Counted from the stretch's first letter, positions 1 to 8,625 are shown. The stretch is DNA of 64,000 bases from Phytomonospora sp040655735 (GCF_040655735.1 NZ_JBFAKK010000010.1:124001-188000), one strand, 5' to 3'. Notes: generated from the letters alone by a model not told the origin. Made by a program: numbers and translations.

Positions 1-83
1 TCGCCCAGGCCGAGGACCTGCCCGCGCACGGCACGGCCGTGACCGTGCGCTTCGCCCGAAGCCGAGAGCGGACCGAAGCATGA
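1..83 (+). CDS. hisD: Histidinol dehydrogenase, C-terminal end (partial)
   Basis: The reading frame is open from the window edge and ends in TGA at 81-83. The last residues (AEDLPAHGTAVTVRFA) fit the alanine-rich C-terminal helix and final strand of HisD, which oxidises histidinol to histidine in the last step of the pathway. Only 26 residues are visible, so the call leans on position: the stop overlaps the hisC start in an ATGA, and hisD-hisC-hisB is the usual actinobacterial order. Confidence 0.8.
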   Translation, partial: AQAEDLPAHGTAVTVRFARSRERTEA

Positions 84-1177
84 GCGCCGACGGCAGGACC
101 ATCAGCGACCTGCTGCGCCCCGACCTGCGCGGCCGCAGCCCCTACGGCGCTCCCCAACTCGACGTCGCCGTCAAACTCAACACCAACGAGAACTCCCACC
201 CGCTGCCCGATGAGGTCGCCGCCGACATCGAGAAGGCGATCGGCGAGGTCGTGCGCGGCCTCAACCGCTACCCGGACCGCGACGCCGTCGCCTTGCGCGC
301 CGACCTCGCCGGCTACCTCGGGTACGGACTCGACGTCCCGCGCGTGTGGGCCGCCAACGGGTCGAACGAGATCCTCCAACAGCTCCTCCAGGCGTTCGGC
401 GGCCCCGGCCGCCGCGCCCTCGGCTTCACCCCGGCGTACTCGATGCACCCGATCATCGCCGCGGCCACGGGCACGGACTGGGTGGACGGCAAGCGCGAGG
501 ACGACTTCGACATCGACGCCGCCCACGCCGTCGCGCAGATCGCCGAGCACCGTCCCGACGTGGTCTTCCTGTGCTCGCCCAACAACCCGACGGGTACGGC
601 GCTGCGCCCGGAAGTGCTCACCGCCGTCCTGTCGGCCGCGCCCGGCCTGGTCGTCGTCGACGAGGCCTACGCCGAGTTCGCCCGCCAGGGCACCGAAAGC
701 GCGCTGACCCTGCTTCCGGGCCACGAGCGGCTGGTCGTGACCCGCACGATGAGCAAGGCCTTCGCCTTCGCCGGCGCGCGGCTGGGCTACCTCGCCGCCG
801 ACCCGGCCGTCGTCGACGCCCTCCAGCTGGTGCGCCTGCCCTACCACCTCTCGGCGCTGACCCAGGCCGCCGCGCGGGCCGCGCTCGCTCACGCCGCGAC
901 CCTGCTGTCCACCGTGGACGACATCAAGCGGCAGCGCGACCGGATGGTGACGAGCCTGACGGCGCTGGGCTTGCCGGTGGTGCCCAGCGACGCCAATTTC
1001 GTACTCTTCGGGGTGCCGGCCGATTCCCGCGCGGTGTGGCGCTCGTTGGTAGATAGAGGTGTGCTGATCCGCGACGTCGGGCTCGACGGCTGGCTGCGGG
1101 TCACCGCGGGCACCGCCGCCGAGGTCGACGCGTTCCTGACCGCGATTCGTGCGGTCCTGGCCGAAACCGGTGTGTGA
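80..1177 (+). CDS. hisC: Histidinol-phosphate aminotransferase
   Basis: This PLP-dependent class I/II aminotransferase converts imidazole acetol-phosphate to histidinol-phosphate using glutamate, in the cytosol. Its 365 residues are normal for HisC. Visible marks are the NTNEN stretch near residue 34, SPNNPTG at about 166-172, the VDEAYAEF cofactor-contact segment at about 193-200, and the Schiff-base lysine at about residue 226 in TRTMSKAFAFAG. The ATG overlaps the hisD stop (ATGA), implying translational coupling. A 45-nt gap follows before hisB, with a GAGGAG ribosome site before the hisB ATG. Confidence 0.96.
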   Translation: MSADGRTISDLLRPDLRGRSPYGAPQLDVAVKLNTNENSHPLPDEVAADIEKAIGEVVRGLNRYPDRDAVALRADLAGYLGYGLDVPRVWAANGSNEILQQLLQAFGGPGRRALGFTPAYSMHPIIAAATGTDWVDGKREDDFDIDAAHAVAQIAEHRPDVVFLCSPNNPTGTALRPEVLTAVLSAAPGLVVVDEAYAEFARQGTESALTLLPGHERLVVTRTMSKAFAFAGARLGYLAADPAVVDALQLVRLPYHLSALTQAAARAALAHAATLLSTVDDIKRQRDRMVTSLTALGLPVVPSDANFVLFGVPADSRAVWRSLVDRGVLIRDVGLDGWLRVTAGTAAEVDAFLTAIRAVLAETGV

Positions 1178-1222
1178 GCCCCGCACGCCCACGAACGACG
1201 CACCATCCTTGAGGAGTAGCAG

Positions 1223-1831
1223 ATGAGCCGGACCGCCGTCATCGAGCGGAAGACCGGGGAGACGAAGATCCGCGTTGCCCTCGACCTCGACACGCCCGGT
1301 GCGGTCGAGGTGTCGACGGGCGTGGGGTTCTTCGACCACATGCTCCACCAGCTCGGCAAGCACGGCGGCTTCGGCCTGTCCGTGCAGACCGACGGTGACC
1401 TGCACATCGATGCGCATCACTCCCTTGAGGACACCGCCATCGCCGTCGGCCAGGCCTTCGCCGAGGCCCTCGGCGACAAGGCGGGCGTGCGCCGCTTCGG
1501 CGACGCCACCGTCCCGCTCGACGAGGTCGCCGTCCGGGCCGTCGTCGACCTCTCGGGACGGCCCTACGTCGTCCACGAGGAGCCGCTGGACCTCGCGCCG
1601 ATGATCGGGCCGCAGTACCCGACCAGCATGACCCGCCACATCTGGGAGTCCTTCGGCCACCACGCCCGCATCACCCTGCACGTCTCGGTGATCCGCGCGT
1701 CCAACCCGGGGCAGAAGCCCGACGCGCACCACGTCGTCGAGGCCCAGTTCAAGGCCGTCGCGCGAGCCCTGCGCGACGCCGTGCGGCTGGACGGCACCGC
1801 CGGCGTGCCCAGCACGAAGGGCATCCTGTGA
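1223..1831 (+). CDS. hisB: Imidazoleglycerol-phosphate dehydratase
   Basis: It dehydrates imidazoleglycerol-phosphate to imidazole acetol-phosphate, the substrate of the adjacent HisC. The protein is the 202-residue monofunctional form typical of actinobacteria, without the phosphatase domain of enterobacterial HisB. Both metal-binding HHxxE motifs are present (DAHHSLED and DAHHVVEA), as is the family segment GFFDHMLHQLGKHG. The stop codon overlaps the GTG start of the next small gene (GTGA), so the operon continues without a break. Confidence 0.97.
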   Translation: MSRTAVIERKTGETKIRVALDLDTPGAVEVSTGVGFFDHMLHQLGKHGGFGLSVQTDGDLHIDAHHSLEDTAIAVGQAFAEALGDKAGVRRFGDATVPLDEVAVRAVVDLSGRPYVVHEEPLDLAPMIGPQYPTSMTRHIWESFGHHARITLHVSVIRASNPGQKPDAHHVVEAQFKAVARALRDAVRLDGTAGVPSTKGIL

Positions 1832-2001
1832 ACTCGGTCCTCCCGATCCTGCTGCTCGGGCTCGGCGGCCTCCTCGGCGGCGGCGCCTACTCGGTGCACA
1901 AGCAGGGCGGAAGCAAGCTCGCCGTCGGCCTCCTGCTGCTCGTCGGCCTGATCGCCATCGCCGGCGGCGTCCTGTGGCTCCTGCCTGGCGGCGGGGAATG
2001 A
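1828..2001 (+). CDS. 57-residue membrane protein inside the his operon
   Basis: A GTG start overlaps the hisB stop, and the TGA stop overlaps the hisH ATG, so this short frame fills exactly the space between two coupled genes. The predicted protein has two hydrophobic segments: roughly residues 4-20, glycine and leucine rich, and 32-53. A short basic loop (HKQGGSK) separates them, giving a helical-hairpin membrane protein. It has no enzymatic motif and I do not recognise a named family. The 4-nt overlaps on both sides and the coding-like codon use are the main evidence that it is real. Confidence 0.78.
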   Translation: MNSVLPILLLGLGGLLGGGAYSVHKQGGSKLAVGLLLLVGLIAIAGGVLWLLPGGGE

Positions 2002-2627
2002 CCGCCGAGATCGTCGTCGCCGACTACGGCAGCGGCAACCTCCGCTCCGTCGAGCGGGCCGTCGCCCGCACCGGCGCGAAGGTCACCGTCACCGCCGACC
2101 TGGCGGCCGCCCGCAACGCCGACGGGCTCGTCGTTCCCGGGGTGGGCGCCTTCGCCGCGTGCATGGCCGGCATCGAGGAGATCGGGCTCGGCCCGGTCGT
2201 CGCCGAACGCGTGGCCGCCGGCGCCCCTGTGCTGGGGATCTGCGTCGGCATGCAGGTCATGTTCGAGACCGGCGAGGAGCACGGTGTGATCACCAAGGGC
2301 CTCGGGCTGCTGCCCGGCGCGGTGACCCGCCTCGACGCCGAACTGCTGCCTTCGGTCCGCGTGCCGCACATGGGCTGGAACACCGTCGAGGCCGACCCGG
2401 ACTTCGCCCTCTTCGAGGGGATCGGCACCGACGCGCGCTTCTACTTCGTGCACTCCTACGCCGCGCCCGCCGAGGTCGCCGGCGCGCAGATCGCCACCAC
2501 CGTCCATGGTGGACGGTTTCTGGCCGCGGTGCGCAAGGGCGCGCTGTCGGCGACACAGTTCCATCCGGAGAAGTCCGGCGACACCGGCGCCGCGCTCCTC
2601 GCCAACTGGGTAGGGGAAATCTCGTGA
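1998..2627 (+). CDS. hisH: Imidazole glycerol phosphate synthase, glutaminase subunit
   Basis: HisH hydrolyses glutamine and channels ammonia to HisF, which makes imidazoleglycerol-phosphate and AICAR. It is a class I amidotransferase of 209 residues. The nucleophilic cysteine lies in GICVGMQ (about residue 82), and the His-Glu pair lies in QFHPEKSG near the C terminus. The frame extends upstream to 1974, but ATG 1998 is chosen because it overlaps the preceding stop (ATGA) and starts directly with the family's first strand (MTAEIVVADYGSGN). Its partner hisF is not adjacent but lies about 6 kb downstream. Confidence 0.96.
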   Translation: MTAEIVVADYGSGNLRSVERAVARTGAKVTVTADLAAARNADGLVVPGVGAFAACMAGIEEIGLGPVVAERVAAGAPVLGICVGMQVMFETGEEHGVITKGLGLLPGAVTRLDAELLPSVRVPHMGWNTVEADPDFALFEGIGTDARFYFVHSYAAPAEVAGAQIATTVHGGRFLAAVRKGALSATQFHPEKSGDTGAALLANWVGEIS

Positions 2628-3367
2628 CACTCGAACTGCTGCCCGCCGTCGACGTGACCGGCGGCCAGGCCGTGCAACTCGTGCAGGGCGTCGCCGGCAG
2701 CGAACGCAAGTACGGCGACCCGCTGGAGGCCGCCCGCAACTGGCAGAGCCAGGGCGCCGAGTGGATCCACCTCGTCGACCTCGACGCCGCCTTCGGCCGG
2801 GGCAGCAACGCCCCGCTGCTGGCCGAGGTGACCGCCGCCCTCGACATCAAGGTCGAGATGTCCGGCGGGATCCGCGACGACGCCTCGCTGCGTCTGGCCC
2901 TCGACAGCGGGGCCACCCGTGTCAACATCGGCACCGCCGCCCTTGAGGACCCGGAGTGGTGCGACCGCGTCGTCGGCGAGTACGGCGACCGCGTCGCCAT
3001 CGGCCTCGACGTGCGCGAAGGACGCCTCGCCGCCCGAGGCTGGACCCGCGAGGGCGGCGAACTCCTCGAAGTGCTCGCCCGCCTGGAGAAGGCCGGTTGC
3101 GCGCGCTACGTCGTCACCGACGTTCCCTCCGACGGGATGCTGTCGGGACCGAACCTCGCGCTGCTGCGGGAGGTCTGCGAGCGCACCGACAAGCCGGTGA
3201 TCGCCAGCGGCGGCGTCTCGACGCTCGACGACCTGCGCGCCCTTTCGGCGCTGGCGGGCGACGGCGTGGAAGGCGTCATCGTCGGCACCGCCCTGTACGA
3301 GGGCAACTTCTCGGTCACCGACGCGCTGCGCGTGCTGCGCGAGTCCGGTGGGAGCGCCGGGCGGTGA
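2624..3367 (+). CDS. priA: Phosphoribosyl isomerase A (HisA/TrpF bifunctional type)
   Basis: This (beta-alpha)8-barrel isomerase acts on ProFAR in histidine synthesis. In actinobacteria that lack trpF, PriA also isomerises phosphoribosyl anthranilate for tryptophan. The GTG start overlaps the hisH stop and gives 247 residues. Catalytic-region motifs are visible: LLPAVDVTGG at the N terminus with Asp10, and VVTDVPSDGML in the second half. The bifunctional reading is inferred from taxonomy and from the absence of trpF beside trpC-trpB-trpA; it could be tested by assay or by searching the genome for trpF. Confidence 0.93.
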   Translation: MTLELLPAVDVTGGQAVQLVQGVAGSERKYGDPLEAARNWQSQGAEWIHLVDLDAAFGRGSNAPLLAEVTAALDIKVEMSGGIRDDASLRLALDSGATRVNIGTAALEDPEWCDRVVGEYGDRVAIGLDVREGRLAARGWTREGGELLEVLARLEKAGCARYVVTDVPSDGMLSGPNLALLREVCERTDKPVIASGGVSTLDDLRALSALAGDGVEGVIVGTALYEGNFSVTDALRVLRESGGSAGR

Positions 3368-3762
3368 CCGTGCGGCGGATCGACTCCGGCGGCCGCTGGG
3401 AGCAGCAGTACGGCTACTCGCGGGCGGTCGCGGTCGGGCCCTGGGTGCTCTCCTCGGGCAGCACCTCGACGGTCAACGGCGTCGTCGCCCATGTCGGAGA
3501 CCCCTACGCGCAGGCCCGCGAGGCGTTCCGGATAGCGCTGGACTCCCTGGTCGAGCTCGGCGCGGGCGTCGCCGACGTCGTGCGCACGCGCATGTACGTG
3601 ACCGCACCGGAGTACGCCGAGGCCGTCGGGAAGGCGCACGGCGACCTGTTCGGCGTCGTGCGGCCGGTGGCCACGCTCGTGGTCGTCGCGCGGCTGCTCC
3701 ATCCCGACCACCTGGTCGAGGTCGAGGTCGAGGCCTACCGGGAGAAGACCGAGGGGGAGTGA
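3364..3762 (+). CDS. RidA/YjgF-family protein
   Basis: RidA proteins are small trimeric deaminases that hydrolyse reactive enamine/imine intermediates released by PLP enzymes. The 132-residue product has the family architecture and the late RPVATLVVVARL then LVEVEVEAY segment, which matches the active-site arginine and C-terminal strand region. GTG 3364 overlaps the priA stop, and the gene is the last of this his block, followed by a strong terminator. Some RidA-fold relatives are not deaminases, so the substrate is not certain. Confidence 0.87.
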   Translation: MTVRRIDSGGRWEQQYGYSRAVAVGPWVLSSGSTSTVNGVVAHVGDPYAQAREAFRIALDSLVELGAGVADVVRTRMYVTAPEYAEAVGKAHGDLFGVVRPVATLVVVARLLHPDHLVEVEVEAYREKTEGE

Positions 3763-3772
3763 CCCCTGTCGA

Positions 3773-3801
3773 GGCCGTGCCCCGTGGGGCACGGCCTTTT
3801 T
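3773..3801 (+). terminator. Rho-independent terminator of the his block
   Basis: An 11-bp G+C-rich inverted repeat (GGCCGTGCCCC / GGGGCACGGCC) with a 2-nt spacer is followed directly by five T residues. It lies 10 bp after the ridA stop and is the clearest intrinsic terminator in the window. Confidence 0.93.
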
Positions 3802-3869
3802 CGCGCCCTTCGGCCACTCTGGTCACGATTCCACTAGAAACCGTTGCCACTCAACATAATCCCCGACCA

Positions 3870-3917
3870 TTGACAACACTCCAGTGCTCGGGCACGGTAT
3901 CCGGCAAGCGCTTTCAC
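3870..3917 (+). promoter_or_regulatory. Promoter with LacI-type operator-like palindrome
   Basis: A perfect TTGACA (3870-3875) is followed after 17 bp by CACGGT (3893-3898), a weak -10. Just downstream, at the expected start of transcription, AAGCGCTT (3906-3913) forms a palindrome inside GGCAAGCGCTTTCA, which resembles LacI/CcpA-type operators. AAGGAG at 3924-3929 is the ribosome site of the next gene. Control by a LacI-family repressor is inferred from the pattern; no such regulator gene is in the window. Confidence 0.55.
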
Positions 3918-3935
3918 GTGGCAAAGGAGCTTCCA

Positions 3936-5885
3936 GTGAAACCGATTTCTATCTACCGTCCTCTGCGCACCGCCGCGCTCGCCGTCCTACTGCTCACGGC
4001 GGCGTTAGTCCCCGCCTCCGCGGCGGGAGCCGCACCCTCGGCGCAGGCACGCGCCTACTACGTCGACTGCTCCGGCAGCGGCGGCGACGGCAGCGCCTCC
4101 GCGCCGTTTCGCACTCTCGCCCAGGCCAACGCGGTCACCCTCGCGCCGGGCGACCAGCTCCTTCTCAAGCGGGGCGTCGCCTGCGCGGGCGGGCTCGCGC
4201 CCAAGGGCTCGGGCACGGCCGCCGCACCCATCACGATCGCCGCCTACGGCAGCGGCACCACCCGCCCGGTCGTCAACGGCGGCGGCACCGTCTACGCCGG
4301 TGTGCACCTGCTCAACATGCAACAGGTCGTCGTCCGCGGCCTTGAGATCACCAACAAGGGCACCACGGTCGCCGAGCGCAACGGCCTGCTCGTCGAGATC
4401 GCCGACATCGGCGTCGGCCGCGGCTACCGCGTCGACGACGTCTACGTCCACGACGTCAACGGCGGCGACTCCAAGGGCAGCAACGGCATCCAGTTCCGGG
4501 TCAGCGGCACCGCGATTCCGACCCGCTTCGACGGCGTGGTCGTCGAGAACAGCGAGATCCGCGCCGTCGACCGCGAAGGACTGACCACCGGGTCCAGCTG
4601 GGGATGCCGCGCCGTCTACGGCTGCACCGGCACCGAGAACTGGCTGGCCTCGACCAACGTCGTCTACCGGAACAACGTCATCCACGACATCGCCGGCGAC
4701 GGGCTAGTGATGCGGGTGGCCGACGGCGCCCGCGTCGAGGGCAACGAGGTCTACGACGTGGCGCTGCGCTCACCGGGCAACAACGCCGGTCTGTGGACCA
4801 TCAACAGCGACAACACGATCGTGCAGTACAACGAGGTCTACCGGGTCAACCGCGTCGCGGGCACCAATGACGGGATGGCCTTCGACTCCGACTTCGGCAA
4901 CCGCGGGGTGGTCTTCCAGTACAACTACAGCCACGACAACGAGGGCGGCTTCATGCTGTTCTGCGGGGCCTGCGGCGGTGCCTCCAGCTCAACGGGCACG
5001 GTCGTGCGCTACAACCTGTCGGTCAACGACGGCTCGCGCATCCTCTACGCCGTGGGGGAGAAGGCCGCGCGGATCTACAACAACACCTTCTACCTGCCGA
5101 GCGCTTCGACCACCAAGATCATCGAGGACGGCGGCGGCAACACCTTCACGACCTGGTCGAACAACATCGTCTACAACCTCGGCAGCGGCGGCTACACCGG
5201 CGGAGCCGACCACACCTGGCGCGACAACACCTTCTACGGCAGCCACCCCGCGAGCGAACCGGCCGACCCCGGCAAGAGCACCGCCGACCCGCTGCTGGTG
5301 GCGCCCGGCGGTGGACCCGAGGGACACCGGCTTCAGAGTGCCTCGCCGGCGAAGGGGACCGGTACGGTCGTGGCGGGCAACGGCGGCCGCGACTACTTCG
5401 GTGGTCCCGTACCCGCCGTCTGCGCGCCCGACCGGGGCGCGCACCAGGCGTCGGCGTTCAGCGACGGGACCTGCCAGGCGCCGAACCTGGTCGCCAACGG
5501 CGGTTTCGAGAGCGGCACGACCGCCGGGTGGACGCCGTGGAACAGCGCGACGGTCACCACCGCCGCCGCGCACAGCGGAACCTACGGGCTGCGCGCCGGC
5601 CCGTCGCCGGCGTCGGTCGAACAGACCGTGGCGGTCGCGCCGAACACGACCTACGTCCTGTCGGGCTGGGGGCGGGTCAGCGCCACCGGGACGGAGCTGG
5701 TCATCGGCGTGAAGAACCACGGCGGGACCGAGGCCCGGATGCCGGCGTTCACCACGACGGCTTACGCGCCGGGCACCGTCACCTTCACCACGGGTCCGTC
5801 GAACACGACCGCACGCGTCTACTGCTACACGCGTCTGGGCGGCGGCGAGGGCCGCTGCGACGACGTCTCGGTGCGAGCGGTGTGA
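3936..5885 (+). CDS. Secreted right-handed beta-helix protein with C-terminal carbohydrate-binding-like domain
   Basis: A GTG start with AAGGAG 6 nt upstream gives 649 residues. The N terminus is a signal peptide with a basic start, an AALAVLLLTAALV core and cleavage probably after ASA or AGA. Residues of about 40-480 begin like polysaccharide lyase/DUF1565 beta-helix proteins (YYVDCSGSGGDGS, then a LAPGDQLLLKRG segment). They carry many short Asn-rich turns such as NNVIHDI, NEVYDV and NTFYLP, as expected of parallel beta-helix coils. The last 140 residues, starting at NLVANGGFESG, look like a CBM4/9-type jelly roll. It probably degrades an acidic plant polysaccharide outside the cell, but the catalytic class cannot be fixed by eye. 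Confidence 0.82.
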   Translation: MKPISIYRPLRTAALAVLLLTAALVPASAAGAAPSAQARAYYVDCSGSGGDGSASAPFRTLAQANAVTLAPGDQLLLKRGVACAGGLAPKGSGTAAAPITIAAYGSGTTRPVVNGGGTVYAGVHLLNMQQVVVRGLEITNKGTTVAERNGLLVEIADIGVGRGYRVDDVYVHDVNGGDSKGSNGIQFRVSGTAIPTRFDGVVVENSEIRAVDREGLTTGSSWGCRAVYGCTGTENWLASTNVVYRNNVIHDIAGDGLVMRVADGARVEGNEVYDVALRSPGNNAGLWTINSDNTIVQYNEVYRVNRVAGTNDGMAFDSDFGNRGVVFQYNYSHDNEGGFMLFCGACGGASSSTGTVVRYNLSVNDGSRILYAVGEKAARIYNNTFYLPSASTTKIIEDGGGNTFTTWSNNIVYNLGSGGYTGGADHTWRDNTFYGSHPASEPADPGKSTADPLLVAPGGGPEGHRLQSASPAKGTGTVVAGNGGRDYFGGPVPAVCAPDRGAHQASAFSDGTCQAPNLVANGGFESGTTAGWTPWNSATVTTAAAHSGTYGLRAGPSPASVEQTVAVAPNTTYVLSGWGRVSATGTELVIGVKNHGGTEARMPAFTTTAYAPGTVTFTTGPSNTTARVYCYTRLGGGEGRCDDVSVRAV

Positions 5886-6323
5886 TCAGGCCGGCTCGTC
5901 GAGGACCTCGGCGAGCCGGAACCGCACCAGCACCAGCGGGGTGTCCTCGTCGACGGTGAAGTCCGGGTCGCCGATGGCGTCGCGGAACTCCTTGTCGTGC
6001 CAGAACTCCTCGTGCGCGGCCCGCCAGCCGGGGACGTCGTCGTAGCCCTCGCCCTCGTCGATGGCGTGTTGGGCGTCCACCGCCGACAGGGGCGCCACGA
6101 CGGCCGACGTGGTCTCGATGATCGCGACCCGGCGCCCGGCGGAGTCGACCACGGCGGCCAGGTCGCCGGCGACCGGAAGCGGGTCGCCGCAGTACTCGTA
6201 GTCGGCGAGCACCCCGGTCGTGGAGGTCTTCGCGCCGGACAGGATGGCCGCGACGAGCTGGTCGCGGAGCGGTCCGGGGAAGCCGAACTCGGCGAGCGGG
6301 AGGCCGGAGGCGTCGGTCGTCAT
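5886..6323 (-). CDS. ASCH-domain protein
   Basis: The 145-residue product has the ASCH pattern: an N-terminal segment with AILSGAKTSTTG (the GxKxxT-like motif), then a beta-barrel core, and a GYDDVPGWRAAHEEFW stretch typical of the DUF437/YqfB-like group. ASCH domains resemble PUA RNA-binding folds, and some members hydrolyse modified nucleosides. Their role here is unknown. The stop codon touches the stop of the convergent beta-helix gene (5885/5886), with no room for a terminator between them. Confidence 0.85.
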   Translation of the reverse strand: MTTDASGLPLAEFGFPGPLRDQLVAAILSGAKTSTTGVLADYEYCGDPLPVAGDLAAVVDSAGRRVAIIETTSAVVAPLSAVDAQHAIDEGEGYDDVPGWRAAHEEFWHDKEFRDAIGDPDFTVDEDTPLVLVRFRLAEVLDEPA

Positions 6324-6457
6324 GCGCGGGACGGTACGGGAGGCGAGAACCGCGGACCACCGGATATCGGATTCGCGGTGAACTCTCGTCTCGGGCCTGG
6401 TGCGGGCCGCGCACCCGTCAGTAGTCTGGCGTCCCGTCTCTCCCCTTTGGAGCCGCC

Positions 6458-7393
6458 GTGAAGATCCGCGCCGCCGTTTTGGCCTGCGTCACCACCGCCG
6501 CCGTTTTACTGCTCCCCGGAGCGGCCCACGCGGCGACCGACGCCGAGCTCGCCGCCCGCTGGGCGCCGGTCCACTATCAGGACACCGATTCCAGCGACTA
6601 CGACGCCGACTATCTGTCGCGGGTGAGCTTCGACGGCGACTGGGACGCCGGGAACAACTGGGAGCACCAGGACGACGACCCGTCGCGCCTCACCGGCGCG
6701 GTGTACCAGTCGGTGGTGGAGACCTCGACGCACTGGTTCATCGTCTACTCCTTCTTCCACCCCAGGGACTGGGAGGACTTCGCCGACCCGCTCGGGCTCC
6801 ACACGCACGAGAACGACATGGAGGGCGCCCTGCTGGTCGTCCGGCGCGACGGGAGTGCCTTCGGCAGGCTGGAGGCGATGATCACCGTCGCCCACAGCGA
6901 CTTCTACTCCTACGTGCCGGCCGGGAGCCCTTTCACGTCGGGCCGGGAGAACATCGACGGCACCGTGGTCATGCGCACCGTCGACGGCGTTTCGCGCCCC
7001 ACCACCCGTCAAGAGGCCAAGGGCCACGGCCTCTACGCCTGGAACAACGCCGGCTTCCCCGGCGGCGACGGCGTCGTCTACTACCCCGGCACCGCCGAAG
7101 TCCCCTCCGGCGGCAACGACTCCAGCGTCGGTTACACCCTTGTGGACACCTTCGCCGCCGGCGGTCTCTGGTCCCGCCGCTCCGATGCCCTGACCTTCGC
7201 CTCCCCCGGCACCTTCCGAGGCGACAACGGCAAGGACAACGCCGCCAACACCGCCTGGGGCTGGGACGACGGCAACGACGGAAGTGACTTGCAGCGCGGT
7301 CTGCCGGCGACGGACCCGGCGAAGCTGGTGGCGGCGTATTTCGACGGCACTGGGGAGTTCGCGCTGGGGTACACGAGGAACGGGTATCGGTAG
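6458..7393 (+). CDS. Secreted protein of unknown function with HxHENDMEG-type motif
   Basis: The 311-residue product begins with a signal peptide (basic MKIR, hydrophobic core, probable cleavage after AHA). The mature part starts with ELAARWAPVHYQD. It later has YSFFHPRDWED and GLHTHENDMEGALLVV, an arrangement reminiscent of the HxxDWEG core of NPP1-like and Vps62-like extracellular proteins. That similarity is only by pattern and does not justify a function. The C-terminal part is glycine, asparagine and aspartate rich. No operon partner is evident; the next gene is decayed. Confidence 0.72.
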   Translation: MKIRAAVLACVTTAAVLLLPGAAHAATDAELAARWAPVHYQDTDSSDYDADYLSRVSFDGDWDAGNNWEHQDDDPSRLTGAVYQSVVETSTHWFIVYSFFHPRDWEDFADPLGLHTHENDMEGALLVVRRDGSAFGRLEAMITVAHSDFYSYVPAGSPFTSGRENIDGTVVMRTVDGVSRPTTRQEAKGHGLYAWNNAGFPGGDGVVYYPGTAEVPSGGNDSSVGYTLVDTFAAGGLWSRRSDALTFASPGTFRGDNGKDNAANTAWGWDDGNDGSDLQRGLPATDPAKLVAAYFDGTGEFALGYTRNGYR

Positions 7394-7489
7394 GTTCTTC
7401 AGTTCGTCGGACCCTCCACTTCACACCGCCGGACGGCGTCGAACCCGTCGGATATATGCACTCCCTCAACGAGAGCGAACCCTCGATGG

Positions 7490-8574
7490 GCGATTCGCCG
7501 CCGCCGCCTCCTACCGCTGGCCCTTCGACTCCACCGACGCCGCCGGAACAGCGCACACGATCACGTCTCTCCATGCGCCAGTGCCCGGCTGGAACCGCTG
7601 GCGCTACGGCCACGACCTCGGCTTCGGTGACGGGGTGACCGTGAACGACTCCGGTACCGACGTCCACCTGGACGGTTCGGGATGCACGAGCACCTCGGCC
7701 CAGGTCGTCCCCACGGACGCGTCCTTCACCGTCGGGGCATGGGCACGGCTGAACGACAAGTCCGCCGACCACGACGTGATCGCCCGGAGCGACGGCACCC
7801 GGTCCGGCTTCCGCGTCCAATACCACCGCGCCGGCGACCGGTGGCGTGTCTCGATGGCTTCCGGATCAATGAACGTGCCCGGCCCGCTGACGGCCGGATG
7901 CGCCCCGGACGGCCCCGGCGGCTGGGTCGGCGATCTGGCCCACCCGTACGTCTACTTCGGGGCCTACACCGACATGGTCTCCACGCCGTGGAACCCGCAC
8001 AAGGGTTTTCCGCTCCAAGGCCTCCCCGCCGACCGGGGACACGCGGGAGCGGTGCCGGAGAGCCGCGACAGCGAGGGACTGCCGACCCTGACCCGACACC
8101 CGGAACTGCCACGCCGCTCCCCGCACCCTCTTGTCGAGTTCCGGAGGCTTCTCCGCCGCGCCGGTCACCTCGCCCGCAGGTGACCTCGACTGGTGCGTGA
8201 ACACCGACACCACGGCGACCATGGCCGACCTCAACGGCGACGGCGCCGACGAGCTCGCCGTCTTCGCCGCTCCGCCGGCGGGCGGCGGGGTGCTGCCGGG
8301 CGTTCACATGGGCACCGGGAACGGACGCTTCGACGCTCCCGAGCTCGCCTGGTCGAGCGACTCGCCCGCCTGGCACGCGGCTCTGCTGACCGCCTCCTCA
8401 GGTGCGCTGAACGGGACGGGCGACGATCCCCGTGCCACGCCGGTCCTTCCCGCGCCAGGTTTCGGGGACCTCGGTGTGGCGAGGGAACCGGCCGACGGTT
8501 CCCGGGTCTTCGAGGTCCTCCTCGCCACCGGCGGCCATTTCGGCCCGGAGACGAAGATCGTGTCCCCCGAGTAG
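7490..8574 (+). pseudogene. Frameshifted remnant of a LamG / FG-GAP repeat secreted protein
   Basis: From about 7490 to 8010 one frame encodes a convincing LamG-type jelly roll (SYRWPFDSTD, DASFTVGAWARLND, VIARSDGTRSGF). It has no start codon of its own within homologous sequence and no signal peptide, and it ends at 8183 in unrelated residues. A second frame (8131-8574) then encodes an FG-GAP/VCBS-like fragment with MADLNGDGADELAVF. LamG followed by FG-GAP repeats is a common layout of large actinobacterial secreted proteins. The two frames with a missing N terminus are best read as a decayed copy. A sequencing error could explain the shift but not the lost start. Confidence 0.72.
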
Positions 8575-8592
8575 ACCGACGTTCCAGCAGGT

Positions 8593-8615
8593 GGGCGCCT
8601 CCCCGCGAGGCGCCC
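8593..8615 (+). other. Hairpin upstream of hisF
   Basis: A 9-bp perfect inverted repeat (GGGCGCCTC / GAGGCGCCC) with a 5-nt loop lies 18 bp after the pseudogene stop and 23 bp before the hisF ATG. There is no T-run. It could end upstream transcription or lie upstream of the hisF promoter. Confidence 0.5.
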
Positions 8616-8625
8616 GCCGACCCCG

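Noticed and set aside
6458..7393. Necrosis-inducing (NPP1) toxin
   Set aside because: The motif is only similar, not the canonical GHRHDWE, so the name would be unsupported.
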